Positions 28,110-38,470 of a stretch of 64,000 nucleotides of DNA are shown here, in pieces. Numbering within the stretch: position 1 is the stretch's first letter; each line of letters begins with the position of its first letter. The notes below the pieces were generated by a model, which saw only the letters and a program-made list of their open reading frames with translations, was not told where the DNA came from and ran no database searches. The DNA comes from Thomasclavelia saccharogumia DSM 17460 (lineage in GTDB: Bacteria > Bacillota_I > Bacilli_A > Erysipelotrichales > Coprobacillaceae). Both the position numbers and the translations under genes were made by a program. The stretch is from assembly GCF_000686665.1 (NCBI RefSeq), contig NZ_JMLH01000002.1, positions 1 to 64,000 of the forward strand. Reading direction: 5' to 3'.

Positions 28110-29492
28110 ATGGAAAATGAATCATATTGGCAAAAAACAGTAAAACTGCCAAACTATCCTAAAATAGAAGCTGATTGTAATTATGATATTGTTATTATTG
28201 GTGGGGGAATGAGTGGCATAACTTTAGCCTACCGTTTGAACGATAGTAATTTTAAAGTAGCATTAATTGAAAGTGATAAACTAGCAAGCAAAACAACAGG
28301 GCACACGACAGCAAAAATAAGTTATTTACATGATGTTCTTTATGAAGATATTTGCAGTGCTTATGATAAAAGTAAAGCTAAAGAATACTTAGATTCTAAT
28401 TATGAAGCTTTACAAGAAATCAAAAATATTATTGAAATAAACCAGATTGATTGTGATTTTAAAGAAAATCTTGCTTATATTGAAGCTAAAGATAGTGAAA
28501 ATAGCAAAAAAATCATAAATCAAATTAAATTATTTAAATCATGGGGATTTGATGTTGTTGAAAATATTACTAATGATGGATATGTATCGATGGGACTTTA
28601 TCATCAAGCTATATTTCACCCATTAAAATATCTTAAAGGAATATTAGAAAAATGTGATAAAATAGATATTTATGAAAATTCATTAGTGACAAAAAAAGTA
28701 ATCAAAGATAATGAATTTTATTTAGAAGTCAACAAAAAGAAAGTTCGAGCAAAAAAAATAGTTTGGATGACACGCTATCCACCTAATTTACAAAAGGGCT
28801 ATTTTTTGAGAATCTTACAAGAAAAAGAACATGTTATTTATAGAGATGGGAAAAGACAAAAAGATAGTATCTTGAATTTAACTACTAATTTTTCTATTCG
28901 CCCAGTAAATGAAAATGCAGTTATTGAAATAAATAAAAATTTTACTAGAGATCAATGGCATTGGTATGGACAAGATAGTGTGCCGTTAAGAAAAATACCC
29001 TATATTGGTAAAATTAATAAAAATGAATTTATAGCTTATGGTTATAATAAATGGGGTATGACTTTGAGTCATGTAGCTAGTAAATTGATTTATGAGCTGC
29101 TTATAAATAATGATAGTAAATTTGCTGCATTGTATGACCCTCATTATGGTCATTATTTACATTTTTACAAAGATATTATTAAATTGGTTAAAAATAATTA
29201 TCATGGAATGATAAAGAATCGGATTTTAGTATCTAAGGAAGTAAAATTAAATTGTAATCAAGGGAAAGTAGTACGCTATCATGGACATTTAATTGCAATC
29301 TATAAAGATAAGCAAGAAAGAGTTTTTTATTTTTCACCTTATTGTCCGCATTTAAAATGTATAATTGAATTTAATGATAAAGATCAAATATGGCATTGTC
29401 CCTGTCATGGATCGATTTTTGATTGTCATGGTCATCTTATCAGTGGTCCTGCGACAAAACAATTAAAAAAATATGAAAAACATGAGTCATAA
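28110..29492 (+). CDS. FAD-dependent oxidoreductase with C-terminal Rieske domain
   Basis: 460 residues. An N-terminal DAO-type FAD domain ('IVIIGGGMSGITLAYRL', 'KTTGHTTAKISYL') covers about residues 20-360. A Rieske 2Fe-2S domain at about 390-455 has ligand boxes 'CPHL' and 'CPCHGS'. Proteins of this DadA-Rieske type are found in many bacteria, but the electron donor and substrate are not known. The ATG at 28110 follows AAGGTGAT. Single-gene transcript. Confidence 0.9.
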   Translation: MENESYWQKTVKLPNYPKIEADCNYDIVIIGGGMSGITLAYRLNDSNFKVALIESDKLASKTTGHTTAKISYLHDVLYEDICSAYDKSKAKEYLDSNYEALQEIKNIIEINQIDCDFKENLAYIEAKDSENSKKIINQIKLFKSWGFDVVENITNDGYVSMGLYHQAIFHPLKYLKGILEKCDKIDIYENSLVTKKVIKDNEFYLEVNKKKVRAKKIVWMTRYPPNLQKGYFLRILQEKEHVIYRDGKRQKDSILNLTTNFSIRPVNENAVIEINKNFTRDQWHWYGQDSVPLRKIPYIGKINKNEFIAYGYNKWGMTLSHVASKLIYELLINNDSKFAALYDPHYGHYLHFYKDIIKLVKNNYHGMIKNRILVSKEVKLNCNQGKVVRYHGHLIAIYKDKQERVFYFSPYCPHLKCIIEFNDKDQIWHCPCHGSIFDCHGHLISGPATKQLKKYEKHES

Positions 29493-29503
29493 ACTCATGT
29501 TTA
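29476..29503. terminator. Bidirectional terminator, FAD/Rieske gene and queH
   Basis: Stem AAACATGAGT/ACTCATGTTT with a 5-base loop, between convergent genes and overlapping the oxidoreductase stop. Confidence 0.8.
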
Positions 29504-29512
29504 AATTAATTA

Positions 29513-30136
29513 TTACGTGCTTCTTTTCAACATATCTTGATACGAATAAATACAACCGCAATAACTTTGACGATACAAGTGATATTTATCGGCAAAACGA
29601 ACAGATTTTAAATAGCCATTATTTTTTTTAAAATCACTGAATAAAAACTTTGTTTTTTCTTGATCAAATGAAGCTCCGATCTCATTGATCCATTGACTGT
29701 TTTTATGTGGTGAAACACTTAATACCGTAGACCAATATTCGAATTTATTTTTAGAGGCATAATCAAAAGCTCTAGACATCCTTTCTTGATAACAAAGATA
29801 ACAACGTTTACCTCCTTCAGGTTCATCTTTGTAAATAGCGATTTTTTCAAGATATTCTTTAGGTAAATAAGGATCTTCAATAACTTTGATATGGTGATTA
29901 AAGTCTAAATTGAATTGATCAATAAAAGTCAATAATTCTTGATAACGACGCTGATATTCATCATTAGGATAGATGTTAGAATTAGAATAGTATATGGTAA
30001 TATCAAAAATATCAGCAATTTCTTTAATAACATTACCACTGCAAGGGCCACAGCATACGTGTAAAAGTAATGTTGGTCTTGTTCCTTTTATTTTTTGTAA
30101 TTCTTCTTGAAATTTTAAGTCATAATTTATTTTCAT
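29513..30136 (-). CDS. queH: Epoxyqueuosine reductase QueH
   Basis: 207 residues. The QueH (formerly DUF208) cysteine motifs are all present: 'HVCCGPC' near residue 28, 'GKRCYLCY' near 110 and 'YCGC' near 192, the ligands for its iron-sulfur cluster and metal. It carries out the last step of queuosine formation in tRNA and replaces QueG. The queA and tgt genes for the earlier steps lie about 500 bases upstream on the same strand, beyond a terminator. Confidence 0.93.
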   Translation of the reverse strand: MKINYDLKFQEELQKIKGTRPTLLLHVCCGPCSGNVIKEIADIFDITIYYSNSNIYPNDEYQRRYQELLTFIDQFNLDFNHHIKVIEDPYLPKEYLEKIAIYKDEPEGGKRCYLCYQERMSRAFDYASKNKFEYWSTVLSVSPHKNSQWINEIGASFDQEKTKFLFSDFKKNNGYLKSVRFADKYHLYRQSYCGCIYSYQDMLKRST

Positions 30137-30574
30137 ATGTTGATTATAGCATATTTGCTATTGAAAATTAATGATTAATAAAATTTTAATATTTATCTCT
30201 AAAGTAAAAAATTAGAAAGCTATTAATTATTTTTAAACTAAATACGTAATCATTCATTAGATTTTTTAAATCACTTATTTTTTGTTTAAACTGTTCATAA
30301 TCATTTTTTTAACTAGTTTTCATCACTTGTTTGATAGCGAGCTTCAATAAAATAAATAGTATCTTTTAAAGTTTTTTAGATAATCCATTTCCTGTTTTTC
30401 TGATTCATTTGTGGTTCTGTTTAGAATACAGATCTTTCAATATCTCATCTTTATTAAAATGGCTTAATGATCTTGATCATCATAGAGTAGGGATTTTAAT
30501 AAGCTATTATTTTTAAAGTTACTGTCCGTACTAATACTTTTGGCATTGTGTGTATTGCTTATTTATTTTAAAAC
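30137..30574 (-). pseudogene. Decayed minus-strand gene of unknown family
   Basis: About 440 bases between queH and the queA terminator. On the minus strand short frames read 'DEILKDLYSKQNHK', then 'SEKQEMDYLKNFKRYYLFY', then 'IEARYQTSDEN', each cut by a stop or frameshift, as if from one helical protein. No intact gene or family was recognised. Confidence 0.35.
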
Positions 30575-30617
30575 AAAAAAATATAATTAGGAGTAGAAAT
30601 GTAATATTTCTACTCCT
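30575..30617 (-). terminator. tgt-queA terminator
   Basis: A 12-bp perfect stem AGGAGTAGAAAT/ATTTCTACTCCT with a 5-base loop, followed on the minus strand by a long T-run. Confidence 0.9.
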
Positions 30618-30637
30618 GATATATTTATTGTATAAAT

Positions 30638-31663
30638 TTAGATTATAAACATACTATCACCAAAACTAAAGAAGCGGTATTTTTCATTAATTGCTTCTTG
30701 ATATGCTTTAAATATAAATTCTTTTGAAGCAAATGCACTAATTAACATTAATAATGTTGACTTTGGTAAATGAAAATTAGTAATTAAACAATCGATAGCT
30801 TTATATTGATAGCCAGGATAAATAAAAATATCAGTATTTTCATGAGTCGCTTTAAATTTGCCATACTTTTGCATGTTTGCTTCTAAAGTTCTAGTTGAAG
30901 TTGTTCCAACGGCAATGATTCTTTGCCCATTTATCTTAGCTTGATTTAATTTATCAGCAACTTCAGGTTCAATCATATAATATTCGCTATGCATATGATG
31001 TTCTAAAACATTATCTACTTTTACAGGTCTAAAAGTTCCTAAACCAACATGTAAAGTTACATCAAGAATTTCAATTCCTTTAGCTTTGATTTTTTCAATA
31101 ATTTCATTAGTGAAATGTAGTCCCGCAGTTGGTGCTGCTGCACTACCTTCAATTTTAGCGTACACAGTTTGATAACGATTTTGATCTTCTAATTTTTCTT
31201 TGATATAGGGAGGAAGCGGCATTGTTCCTAATTGATCTAAGATCTCATAAAAAATTCCTGTATATATCATTTTAAATATTCTAATACCTTCATCTTTTAT
31301 TTCAAGACATTTTGCTTTTAATAAACCATCACCAAAACTAATAATAGTCCCGATTTTAACGATTCTGGCATTTCCGACTAAACATTGCCAAATATCATCA
31401 CCTTGGTCCTTTAATAACAAAACCTCAACATGACCATTAGTTTCTTCTTTGATACCAAATAAACGTGCCGGAATAACTTTAGTATTGTTTCTTACTAGAA
31501 TATCACCTGGTTTTAAATAGTCAATGATATCATAAAAATGCTTATGTTCTATTGTTTGTTTTTCTCGATTCAAGACCATCAATCTTGAAGTATCACGTTT
31601 ATCTAATGGTGTTTGAGCAATCAGCTCTTCTGGTAATTCAAAATCAAATTCACTTAGTTTCAT
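30638..31663 (-). CDS. queA: S-adenosylmethionine:tRNA ribosyltransferase-isomerase
   Basis: 341 residues, standard for QueA. Hallmarks are '[11 protein letters not shown]' at the N terminus, '[13 protein letters not shown]' and '[19 protein letters not shown]' near the C terminus. It transfers the ribosyl part of SAM to preQ1 in tRNA to give epoxyqueuosine. The start at 31663, one base after the tgt stop, follows an AGAGGG site. A longer frame to 31690 would overlap tgt. Confidence 0.96.
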   Translation of the reverse strand: MKLSEFDFELPEELIAQTPLDKRDTSRLMVLNREKQTIEHKHFYDIIDYLKPGDILVRNNTKVIPARLFGIKEETNGHVEVLLLKDQGDDIWQCLVGNARIVKIGTIISFGDGLLKAKCLEIKDEGIRIFKMIYTGIFYEILDQLGTMPLPPYIKEKLEDQNRYQTVYAKIEGSAAAPTAGLHFTNEIIEKIKAKGIEILDVTLHVGLGTFRPVKVDNVLEHHMHSEYYMIEPEVADKLNQAKINGQRIIAVGTTSTRTLEANMQKYGKFKATHENTDIFIYPGYQYKAIDCLITNFHLPKSTLLMLISAFASKEFIFKAYQEAINEKYRFFSFGDSMFII

Positions 31664-31664
31664 T

Positions 31665-32834
<1,170 letters not shown>

Positions 32835-32865
32835 TTAATCTTATTACAAATACAATTTTTGTTTA

Positions 32866-32895
32866 AAAAATAAACCAGTTTGTCTAAACTGGTTT
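32866..32895 (-). terminator. HAD phosphatase gene terminator
   Basis: A 10-bp stem AAACCAGTTT/AAACTGGTTT overlapping the stop codon, with a T-rich tail on the minus strand. Confidence 0.8.
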
Positions 32896-33682
32896 AAATT
32901 AATTTCAAATGTTTTAAAGCATGATAAATACCATCATCTTCAATATCTTTAGTAACATAATAAGCATATTTAAATAATTCTGGATCACCATTTTTCATTA
33001 CAATAGCATGTTTAACATAGCTAAGCATTGGTTCATCATTAAAACTGTCTCCAAAAACATAAGCATCATCTTTCTCTAAATTAAAATAATCTAATAAAAA
33101 TTGAATTCCCGTTGCTTTAGAATAACCTTTAGGCACTATTTCACCAAAATCTTTATCTCTAGTAATATAATCAAAATCATCAGCAATATTTTTTCTAAAC
33201 ATATCAATATCACTATTTTCATCAAACCAGATAGTGAGTTTATCAAAAGATAATTTAGGATCGTCAAAAGTTGATAGTGTGAATTCAGGAGTGTTTTGAT
33301 AGCGCTGTTTTATCTCTTTTACTAATGGATGACGAATACGCTGATCAAAGTATATCGAATTAGTTCCTTCTAATACACCATCAATATTAGTTTTTCGAAC
33401 TAGCTCTTTTATCTCATGACATCGTTTAGGCGATAGGGTATAAGAAAATAAAACTTTATCGTGGTAACGAATATATGTCCCACAACCACAAACATAACCA
33501 TCAGGATCTAGATCTTTTATGCAGTTATCAATCAGTGAAAATGTTCTGCCTGTGTTGATAAAAATAAGATGGCCGTTTTCTTTAGCTTTTTTTAAAGCAG
33601 TAATTGTACTTTCTGGAATTGAATGTGTTTTTTCAGATAACAAAGTACCATCAATGTCAAAAAACATAATTTTATTATTCAT
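32894..33682 (-). CDS. Cof-type HAD-IIB family phosphatase
   Basis: 262 residues. Motif I 'FFDIDGTLL', motif II 'INTGRT', and motif IV 'FGDSFNDEPML' preceded by a conserved Lys define the Cof/HAD-IIB subfamily, which dephosphorylates sugar phosphates or nucleotides. The substrate is unknown. GGAGGT lies 4 bases before the ATG at 33682. One of four HAD-IIB genes in the window. Confidence 0.9.
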   Translation of the reverse strand: MNNKIMFFDIDGTLLSEKTHSIPESTITALKKAKENGHLIFINTGRTFSLIDNCIKDLDPDGYVCGCGTYIRYHDKVLFSYTLSPKRCHEIKELVRKTNIDGVLEGTNSIYFDQRIRHPLVKEIKQRYQNTPEFTLSTFDDPKLSFDKLTIWFDENSDIDMFRKNIADDFDYITRDKDFGEIVPKGYSKATGIQFLLDYFNLEKDDAYVFGDSFNDEPMLSYVKHAIVMKNGDPELFKYAYYVTKDIEDDGIYHALKHLKLI

Positions 33683-33946
33683 ATTTACCTCCAATGACAT
33701 TATTATATAATAATAAAATATAAATTATTAGTCATTATCGAAAATAAAAACATTTTGTTTTAATAGAATAGTATTTATATTAAATATTATATTTAAATAA
33801 AATTTATTTTCATACTATTATGTATTAATAAAAATGATGATATATTTCGTATAGTGATATTGTATACAAAAAAAGTGAATTATCATTGTTTTTTTTTGCT
33901 AAGCAGGCTACAATATGTAAGTATAAATAATGTAGGGGGAATAAAT

Positions 33947-34795
33947 ATGTACAAGATTTTGAAAAAAGAAGTACTGAATGATGTAGTAGAGCTAATGGAA
34001 ATTCATGCACCATATGTTGCCAGAAAATGTGAACCTGGACAATTTATCATTTTACGAGTAGGCGAAGATGGTGAAAGAATCCCATTAACAATTGCCGATT
34101 TTGATCGCGAAAAAGAAACAATTACAATTATTTATCAAATTGTTGGATATTCAACAAAACAATTAGCAAAATTAAATGAAGGTGACGAGTTAACTGATTT
34201 TGTAGGACCATTAGGAGTTCCAACGAAGTTTCATGAGGCTAAACATGTAATTGGTGTGGCTGGTGGTGTTGGGAGTGCCCCATTATATCCACAGCTTCGT
34301 GAACTGGCTAATCGTGGTGTAGATGTAGATGTGATTATTGGTGGACGTGAAGCGCAATATGTTTTACTTGCTGATGAATTCAGAAAATTTTGTAAAAATG
34401 TCTATATCGCTACTGATGATGGATCTTTAGGAACTAAGGGATTCGTTACTACAGTATTAAGTGATTTAATTGAAAAAGGTGAAAGTTTTGATGAAGTAAT
34501 TGCTATTGGTCCAGTACCAATGATGAAGGCAGTTGTCAATGTAACTAAACCAAAAAATATTAAAACTTCAGTATCATTGAACCCAATTATGATAGACGGG
34601 ACAGGAATGTGTGGATGCTGTCGTGTTAGTGTAGATGGTAAAATAAAATTTGCTTGTGTAGATGGACCGGATTTTGATGGTTTACAGGTTGATTTTGATG
34701 AATTGATGATGCGCCAAAGAATGTTTAAAGAAGAGGAACATACAATTAATGAAAATGCGAATCGGATGTGTAATTTAATGGGAGGTACAAAATAA
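33947..34795 (+). CDS. NfnA-like FAD/2Fe-2S subunit (sulfide dehydrogenase/transhydrogenase type)
   Basis: 282 residues: a ferredoxin-reductase-type FAD domain with 'RIPLTIADF', an NAD site 'GVAGGVGSAPLYPQ', and 2Fe-2S ligands in 'DGTGMCGCCRV' and 'FACVDGPDF'. With the next gene it matches NADH-dependent reduced ferredoxin:NADP oxidoreductase (NfnAB), a flavin-bifurcating transhydrogenase; SudAB sulfide dehydrogenase is the close alternative. The ATG at 33947 follows TAGGGGGA. The stop overlaps the next start (TAATG). Confidence 0.88.
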   Translation: MYKILKKEVLNDVVELMEIHAPYVARKCEPGQFIILRVGEDGERIPLTIADFDREKETITIIYQIVGYSTKQLAKLNEGDELTDFVGPLGVPTKFHEAKHVIGVAGGVGSAPLYPQLRELANRGVDVDVIIGGREAQYVLLADEFRKFCKNVYIATDDGSLGTKGFVTTVLSDLIEKGESFDEVIAIGPVPMMKAVVNVTKPKNIKTSVSLNPIMIDGTGMCGCCRVSVDGKIKFACVDGPDFDGLQVDFDELMMRQRMFKEEEHTINENANRMCNLMGGTK

Positions 34796-36183
34796 TGCCA
34801 AATATGTCATTGACAAAGGTCGTAATGCCTGAACAAGAACCAAATGTAAGAAATAAAAATTTTGATGAAGTTGCATTAGGGTATACCAAAGAAATGGCAA
34901 TGGAAGAAGCAACACGCTGTTTAAATTGTAAACATCAGCCATGTAAGAAAGGATGCCCTGTTGGGGTCCCTATTCCCGAATTTATTCAACAAGTTGCAGC
35001 TGGTAATTTTGAAGAAGCATATAAAATAATTACTAGTGAGAATGCTTTGCCAGCAATCTGCGGGCGAGTTTGTCCTCAAGAAAATCAATGTGAAGGTAAG
35101 TGTGTACGCGGAATCAAAGGGGAAGCAGTAGGAATTGGACGACTTGAAAGATTTGTTGCTGACTATCATATGGCCAACGGTAAAGCACCGGAATTAAAAA
35201 TTGAAAGTAATGGGAAAAAGGTTGCAGTTATTGGTTCTGGACCCGCAGGAATTACTTGTGCTGGAGAGTTAGCTAAAAAAGGATATGATGTAACTGTATT
35301 TGAAGCTTTACATAAAACAGGGGGAGTTTTATCATATGGAATTCCTGAATTTCGTTTGCCAAAATCTTTAGTTCAAAAGGAAGTTGATAATGTTGCTGCT
35401 TTAGGTGTTAAATTTGAAACTAATGTAGTTATAGGACGTTCAATTACCATTGATGAACTTCAAGAACAAGGATATCAGGGTATTTTTATTGGAAGTGGAG
35501 CTGGATTACCACGATTCCAAAACATTCCTGGTGAAAATTTAAATGGTGTTTATGCTGCTAATGAATTTTTAACCAGAGTTAATTTAATGAAAGGTTATGA
35601 ATTCCCTGATTATCCAACACCAGTTAAAATTACCGATACAGTATGTGTTATCGGAGCTGGAAATGTTGCGATGGATGCTGCTAGAACAGCTAAGCGTTTA
35701 GGAGCTAAGAATGTTTATATTGTATATCGTCGTGGAGCTGAAGAAATTCCAGCCCGTGCAGAAGAAGTACATCACGCTAAAGAGGAAGGAATTATTTTCA
35801 AATTATTAACCAACCCTGTTAGAATTGAAGGAGAAGATGGTTGGGTTAAATCAATGGAATGTGTAGAAATGGAACTTGGTGAACCTGATGAAAGTGGCAG
35901 AAGAAGACCGATAGTAAAAGAAGGTTCAAATTTTATAATTGAAACAGGTACAGTGATCGTTTCGATCGGTCAAAGTCCTAACCCATTGATTAGACAGACA
36001 ACACCAGGTTTGGATACCCAAAAATGGGGTGGAATCATTGTTGATGAAGAATCAATGAAAACAAGCAAGGAAGGTGTCTATGCTGGTGGTGATGTTGTTA
36101 CTGGAGCTGCCACTGTAATTCTTGCTATGGGAGCTGGTAAAACAGCGGCTAAAGCAATGGATGAATACCTCAGCAATAAATAA
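34795..36183 (+). CDS. NfnB-like / GltA-type NADPH oxidoreductase subunit
   Basis: 462 residues, of the family annotated as homotetrameric NADPH-dependent glutamate synthase. N-terminal cysteine clusters ('CLNCKHQPCKKGCP', 'CGRVCPQENQCEGKC') hold two 4Fe-4S centres. The FAD site 'GSGPAGITCAGEL' and the NADP site 'GAGNVAMDAAR' follow. The preceding NfnA-like gene argues for transhydrogenase work, supplying NADPH from NADH and reduced ferredoxin, rather than glutamate synthesis, for which gltBD is present. Confidence 0.88.
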   Translation: MPNMSLTKVVMPEQEPNVRNKNFDEVALGYTKEMAMEEATRCLNCKHQPCKKGCPVGVPIPEFIQQVAAGNFEEAYKIITSENALPAICGRVCPQENQCEGKCVRGIKGEAVGIGRLERFVADYHMANGKAPELKIESNGKKVAVIGSGPAGITCAGELAKKGYDVTVFEALHKTGGVLSYGIPEFRLPKSLVQKEVDNVAALGVKFETNVVIGRSITIDELQEQGYQGIFIGSGAGLPRFQNIPGENLNGVYAANEFLTRVNLMKGYEFPDYPTPVKITDTVCVIGAGNVAMDAARTAKRLGAKNVYIVYRRGAEEIPARAEEVHHAKEEGIIFKLLTNPVRIEGEDGWVKSMECVEMELGEPDESGRRRPIVKEGSNFIIETGTVIVSIGQSPNPLIRQTTPGLDTQKWGGIIVDEESMKTSKEGVYAGGDVVTGAATVILAMGAGKTAAKAMDEYLSNK

Positions 36184-36199
36184 GGATATTAATATAATG

Positions 36200-36233
36200 A
36201 AAAGTGTTTACGGATATCAGTAAACACTTTTAT
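36200..36233 (+). terminator. nfnAB-like operon terminator
   Basis: A 12-bp stem AAAAGTGTTTAC/GTAAACACTTTT with an 8-base loop. It may also act on the convergent PepSY operon. Confidence 0.9.
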
Positions 36234-36255
36234 TTGTTTAAAAATTTATGATCGA

Positions 36256-36762
36256 TTAATCATGATCTTCTTCATATTTAATAATTTCTCCAGTAATAGC
36301 ATCGATATCGATTTCATATTCAATATTACCGTTTTTAATTTCCACTTCATATTTTTGGATACCATCATCAATATCTAATTCACATTTTATTAAATATCCA
36401 TTGTTACCAACTCTTTCCATTGCAATTCTTTGAGCATCTTCAGTAGAAATAGTAGTTACTTGAGAATTGTTATTTTGTGTTGTTTCATTAGAATTAGGAA
36501 CATAGTCATTATCTTTTTCATTTTTGATGATTTTTCCAGTATTGGCATCAACTTCAATTTCATATTTTTGATTATCACTAATAATTTCAAAGTCATAATA
36601 ATCATTACCATCATCACGTTCTTTTTTTGCTTTGGTAACTTTACCGTCAATAGTTTTCAATGCAATTTCCTGTGCTTCGTCTAAAGAAATAGCTTCTACT
36701 GAACTATTTGTACATCCTGTTAAAATCATTGTAATAAATAAGATAGTTATTAATTTTTTCAT
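36256..36762 (-). CDS. PepSY-domain lipoprotein
   Basis: 168 residues with a lipoprotein signal peptide (lipobox 'LTGC', Cys16) and two PepSY domains (about 25-80 and 103-165) separated by an Asn/Thr/Gln-rich linker. PepSY domains are thought to act as inhibitors or binding modules outside the membrane. It is the last gene of a PepSY-regulator-kinase-PepSY operon; its ATG overlaps the kinase stop (ATGA). Confidence 0.88.
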   Translation of the reverse strand: MKKLITILFITMILTGCTNSSVEAISLDEAQEIALKTIDGKVTKAKKERDDGNDYYDFEIISDNQKYEIEVDANTGKIIKNEKDNDYVPNSNETTQNNNSQVTTISTEDAQRIAMERVGNNGYLIKCELDIDDGIQKYEVEIKNGNIEYEIDIDAITGEIIKYEEDHD

Positions 36763-37820
36763 AAGTCATTCTCCTTTAAATTGATTGTAAATTCTGTATA
36801 TTCATTGATTTTACTAATAACATTAATTTGATAACCATAATAATCGCATACTCTTTTAGCGATAGCTAAACCTAAACCAAAGCTGTTATTGTTTTGAACT
36901 CTTGATTCATCAACTTTATAAAAACGATTAAAAATATGATTTATTTTATCTTTATCGATACCAATCCCATAATCTTTGATTTTAAGCTGATTTTCTAGAT
37001 ACTGGATTTCAATTCTGATTTCATTTGGTTTAGAGTATTTTACAGCATTATCTATTAAAATTATTAACAACTGTTTTAAATGCTCTTCATTGATTTTGAT
37101 TTCTTGATGGGAATCAATCGTGACTGTAAAAATGATATTAGGGTTTAATTTTTTGAAATCTTCGACTGTATCATAAATAATGGGAATAATATCAATTTTT
37201 TTATCACACTTAACTTTTATTTCTCTAGTTAAATGTAACAATTCATTGCATAATGTAACTAAACGATCAACTTCTTTACTAGAAACTTCTAGCGATGATG
37301 ATAAAACATCTGGATCATCTTTTCCCCAGCGTCTCAACATATCTAGATTTCCTTTAATGATAGCTAAAGGTGTTTTTAGTTCATGAGAAGCATCACTAAC
37401 AAACTGACTTTGTTGATTCAAAGAATTTTCAAGCTGATCTAAAACATCATTAAATTCTTTTCCTAATTGTCCTAATTCATCGTTAGTATCTATTTTTAAG
37501 CGATGTTTTAAACCTTCTTTTTTTATTTGTTGAATGCTATTTGTGAAATTTTTAACAGTTTTTAAATAGCGATCACTGATTGTTATACCACAGATAATAC
37601 TAGATACTAAGGCGGCTAGAGCTAGGATGATCAACAAGATAATGATGATACTGGCAATTGGGGTCATCACTGCTTCGTCCATAGCATAAATTTTACTGAT
37701 GATGAGAAGATAATAAGCCATATATATAAGTAAGATCAGGCTGAAAAAACTGATAATGATCATAATGATCAATGAAGTAGAGAGGGTTAATTGAAAGCGA
37801 AAAGAGCGATTTTTTTTCAT
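36759..37820 (-). CDS. Sensor histidine kinase of PepSY operon
   Basis: 353 residues. Two membrane helices (about 14-38 and 52-76) lie close together, leaving an outside loop of only about 15 residues, so it may sense the membrane or a partner protein rather than bind a ligand itself. HAMP (to about 125), 'ASHELKTPLAIIKG' with the phospho-His, 'LIDNAVKYS' and 'FGLGLAIAKRV' follow. It is coupled by ATGA overlaps to the regulator before and the lipoprotein after it. Confidence 0.93.
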   Translation of the reverse strand: MKKNRSFRFQLTLSTSLIIMIIISFFSLILLIYMAYYLLIISKIYAMDEAVMTPIASIIIILLIILALAALVSSIICGITISDRYLKTVKNFTNSIQQIKKEGLKHRLKIDTNDELGQLGKEFNDVLDQLENSLNQQSQFVSDASHELKTPLAIIKGNLDMLRRWGKDDPDVLSSSLEVSSKEVDRLVTLCNELLHLTREIKVKCDKKIDIIPIIYDTVEDFKKLNPNIIFTVTIDSHQEIKINEEHLKQLLIILIDNAVKYSKPNEIRIEIQYLENQLKIKDYGIGIDKDKINHIFNRFYKVDESRVQNNNSFGLGLAIAKRVCDYYGYQINVISKINEYTEFTINLKENDL

Positions 37821-38467
37821 ACTAAACGATATCCGATTCCGCGAACTGTTTCGATTTTTATATCTGGCAATTTGTTTCTAAGATAGCGGATATAAACTTC
37901 TACGACATTGGTTGAAACACTTTTTTCATAGCCCCATACTTCATCTAAAATCGTATCTTTTGTGACAACATTACCACTGTTTTTGATTAATAATACTAAT
38001 AAATCAAATTCTGTTGAAGTAAATGTAATTTCTTTTTTCTTAAATAATACTTGATGTTTTATAACATCAACTTCAAGATCATTGTGCTTATATTTAAGAA
38101 CATTGCTTTGAATTTTTACACGCCTAAGTAATGCATTGATTCTTGCTAATAATTCTTCCATTGCAAAAGGTTTTGCAAGATAATCATCAGCCCCGACTTG
38201 AAGACCATTAACTTTATCGATTACTTCATCGCGAGCTGTTAACATAATGATCGGTGTTTGTTTTTCTAAACGGATGCGGCGACATACCTCAATACCATTA
38301 ATTCTTGGTAACATTAAATCAAGGAGGATCAGTTCATAATCTTGATCAAGAGCTTTAGTTAACCCAGTTTCACCATCAAAGGCTTGATCGCATAAATAAT
38401 TTGCGTGTGTAAGTTCTAATTTTAAAAGATTTGACATGTTTTTTTCATCTTCGATAATTAAAATCAT
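37817..38467 (-). CDS. OmpR-family response regulator of PepSY operon
   Basis: 216 residues: receiver domain with acidic pocket 'IEDEKNMS', phospho-Asp in 'LILLDLMLPRINGIEV', 'TARDEVIDK' and 'DYLAKPF', and a winged-helix domain ending 'ETVRGIGYRLV'. It is the partner of the kinase immediately downstream. The start lies 3 bases after the small PepSY gene. Confidence 0.95.
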   Translation of the reverse strand: MILIIEDEKNMSNLLKLELTHANYLCDQAFDGETGLTKALDQDYELILLDLMLPRINGIEVCRRIRLEKQTPIIMLTARDEVIDKVNGLQVGADDYLAKPFAMEELLARINALLRRVKIQSNVLKYKHNDLEVDVIKHQVLFKKKEITFTSTEFDLLVLLIKNSGNVVTKDTILDEVWGYEKSVSTNVVEVYIRYLRNKLPDIKIETVRGIGYRLV

Positions 38468-38470
38468 TTG

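Noticed and set aside
30575-30617. preQ1 riboswitch near the queuosine genes
   Set aside because: The hairpin lies downstream of queA and acts as a terminator. Leaders of tgt and queH are too short and lack the preQ1 aptamer pattern.
34795-36183. Calling this gene a glutamate synthase
   Set aside because: It pairs with an NfnA/SudB-like gene and a complete gltBD exists at 2809-8804.
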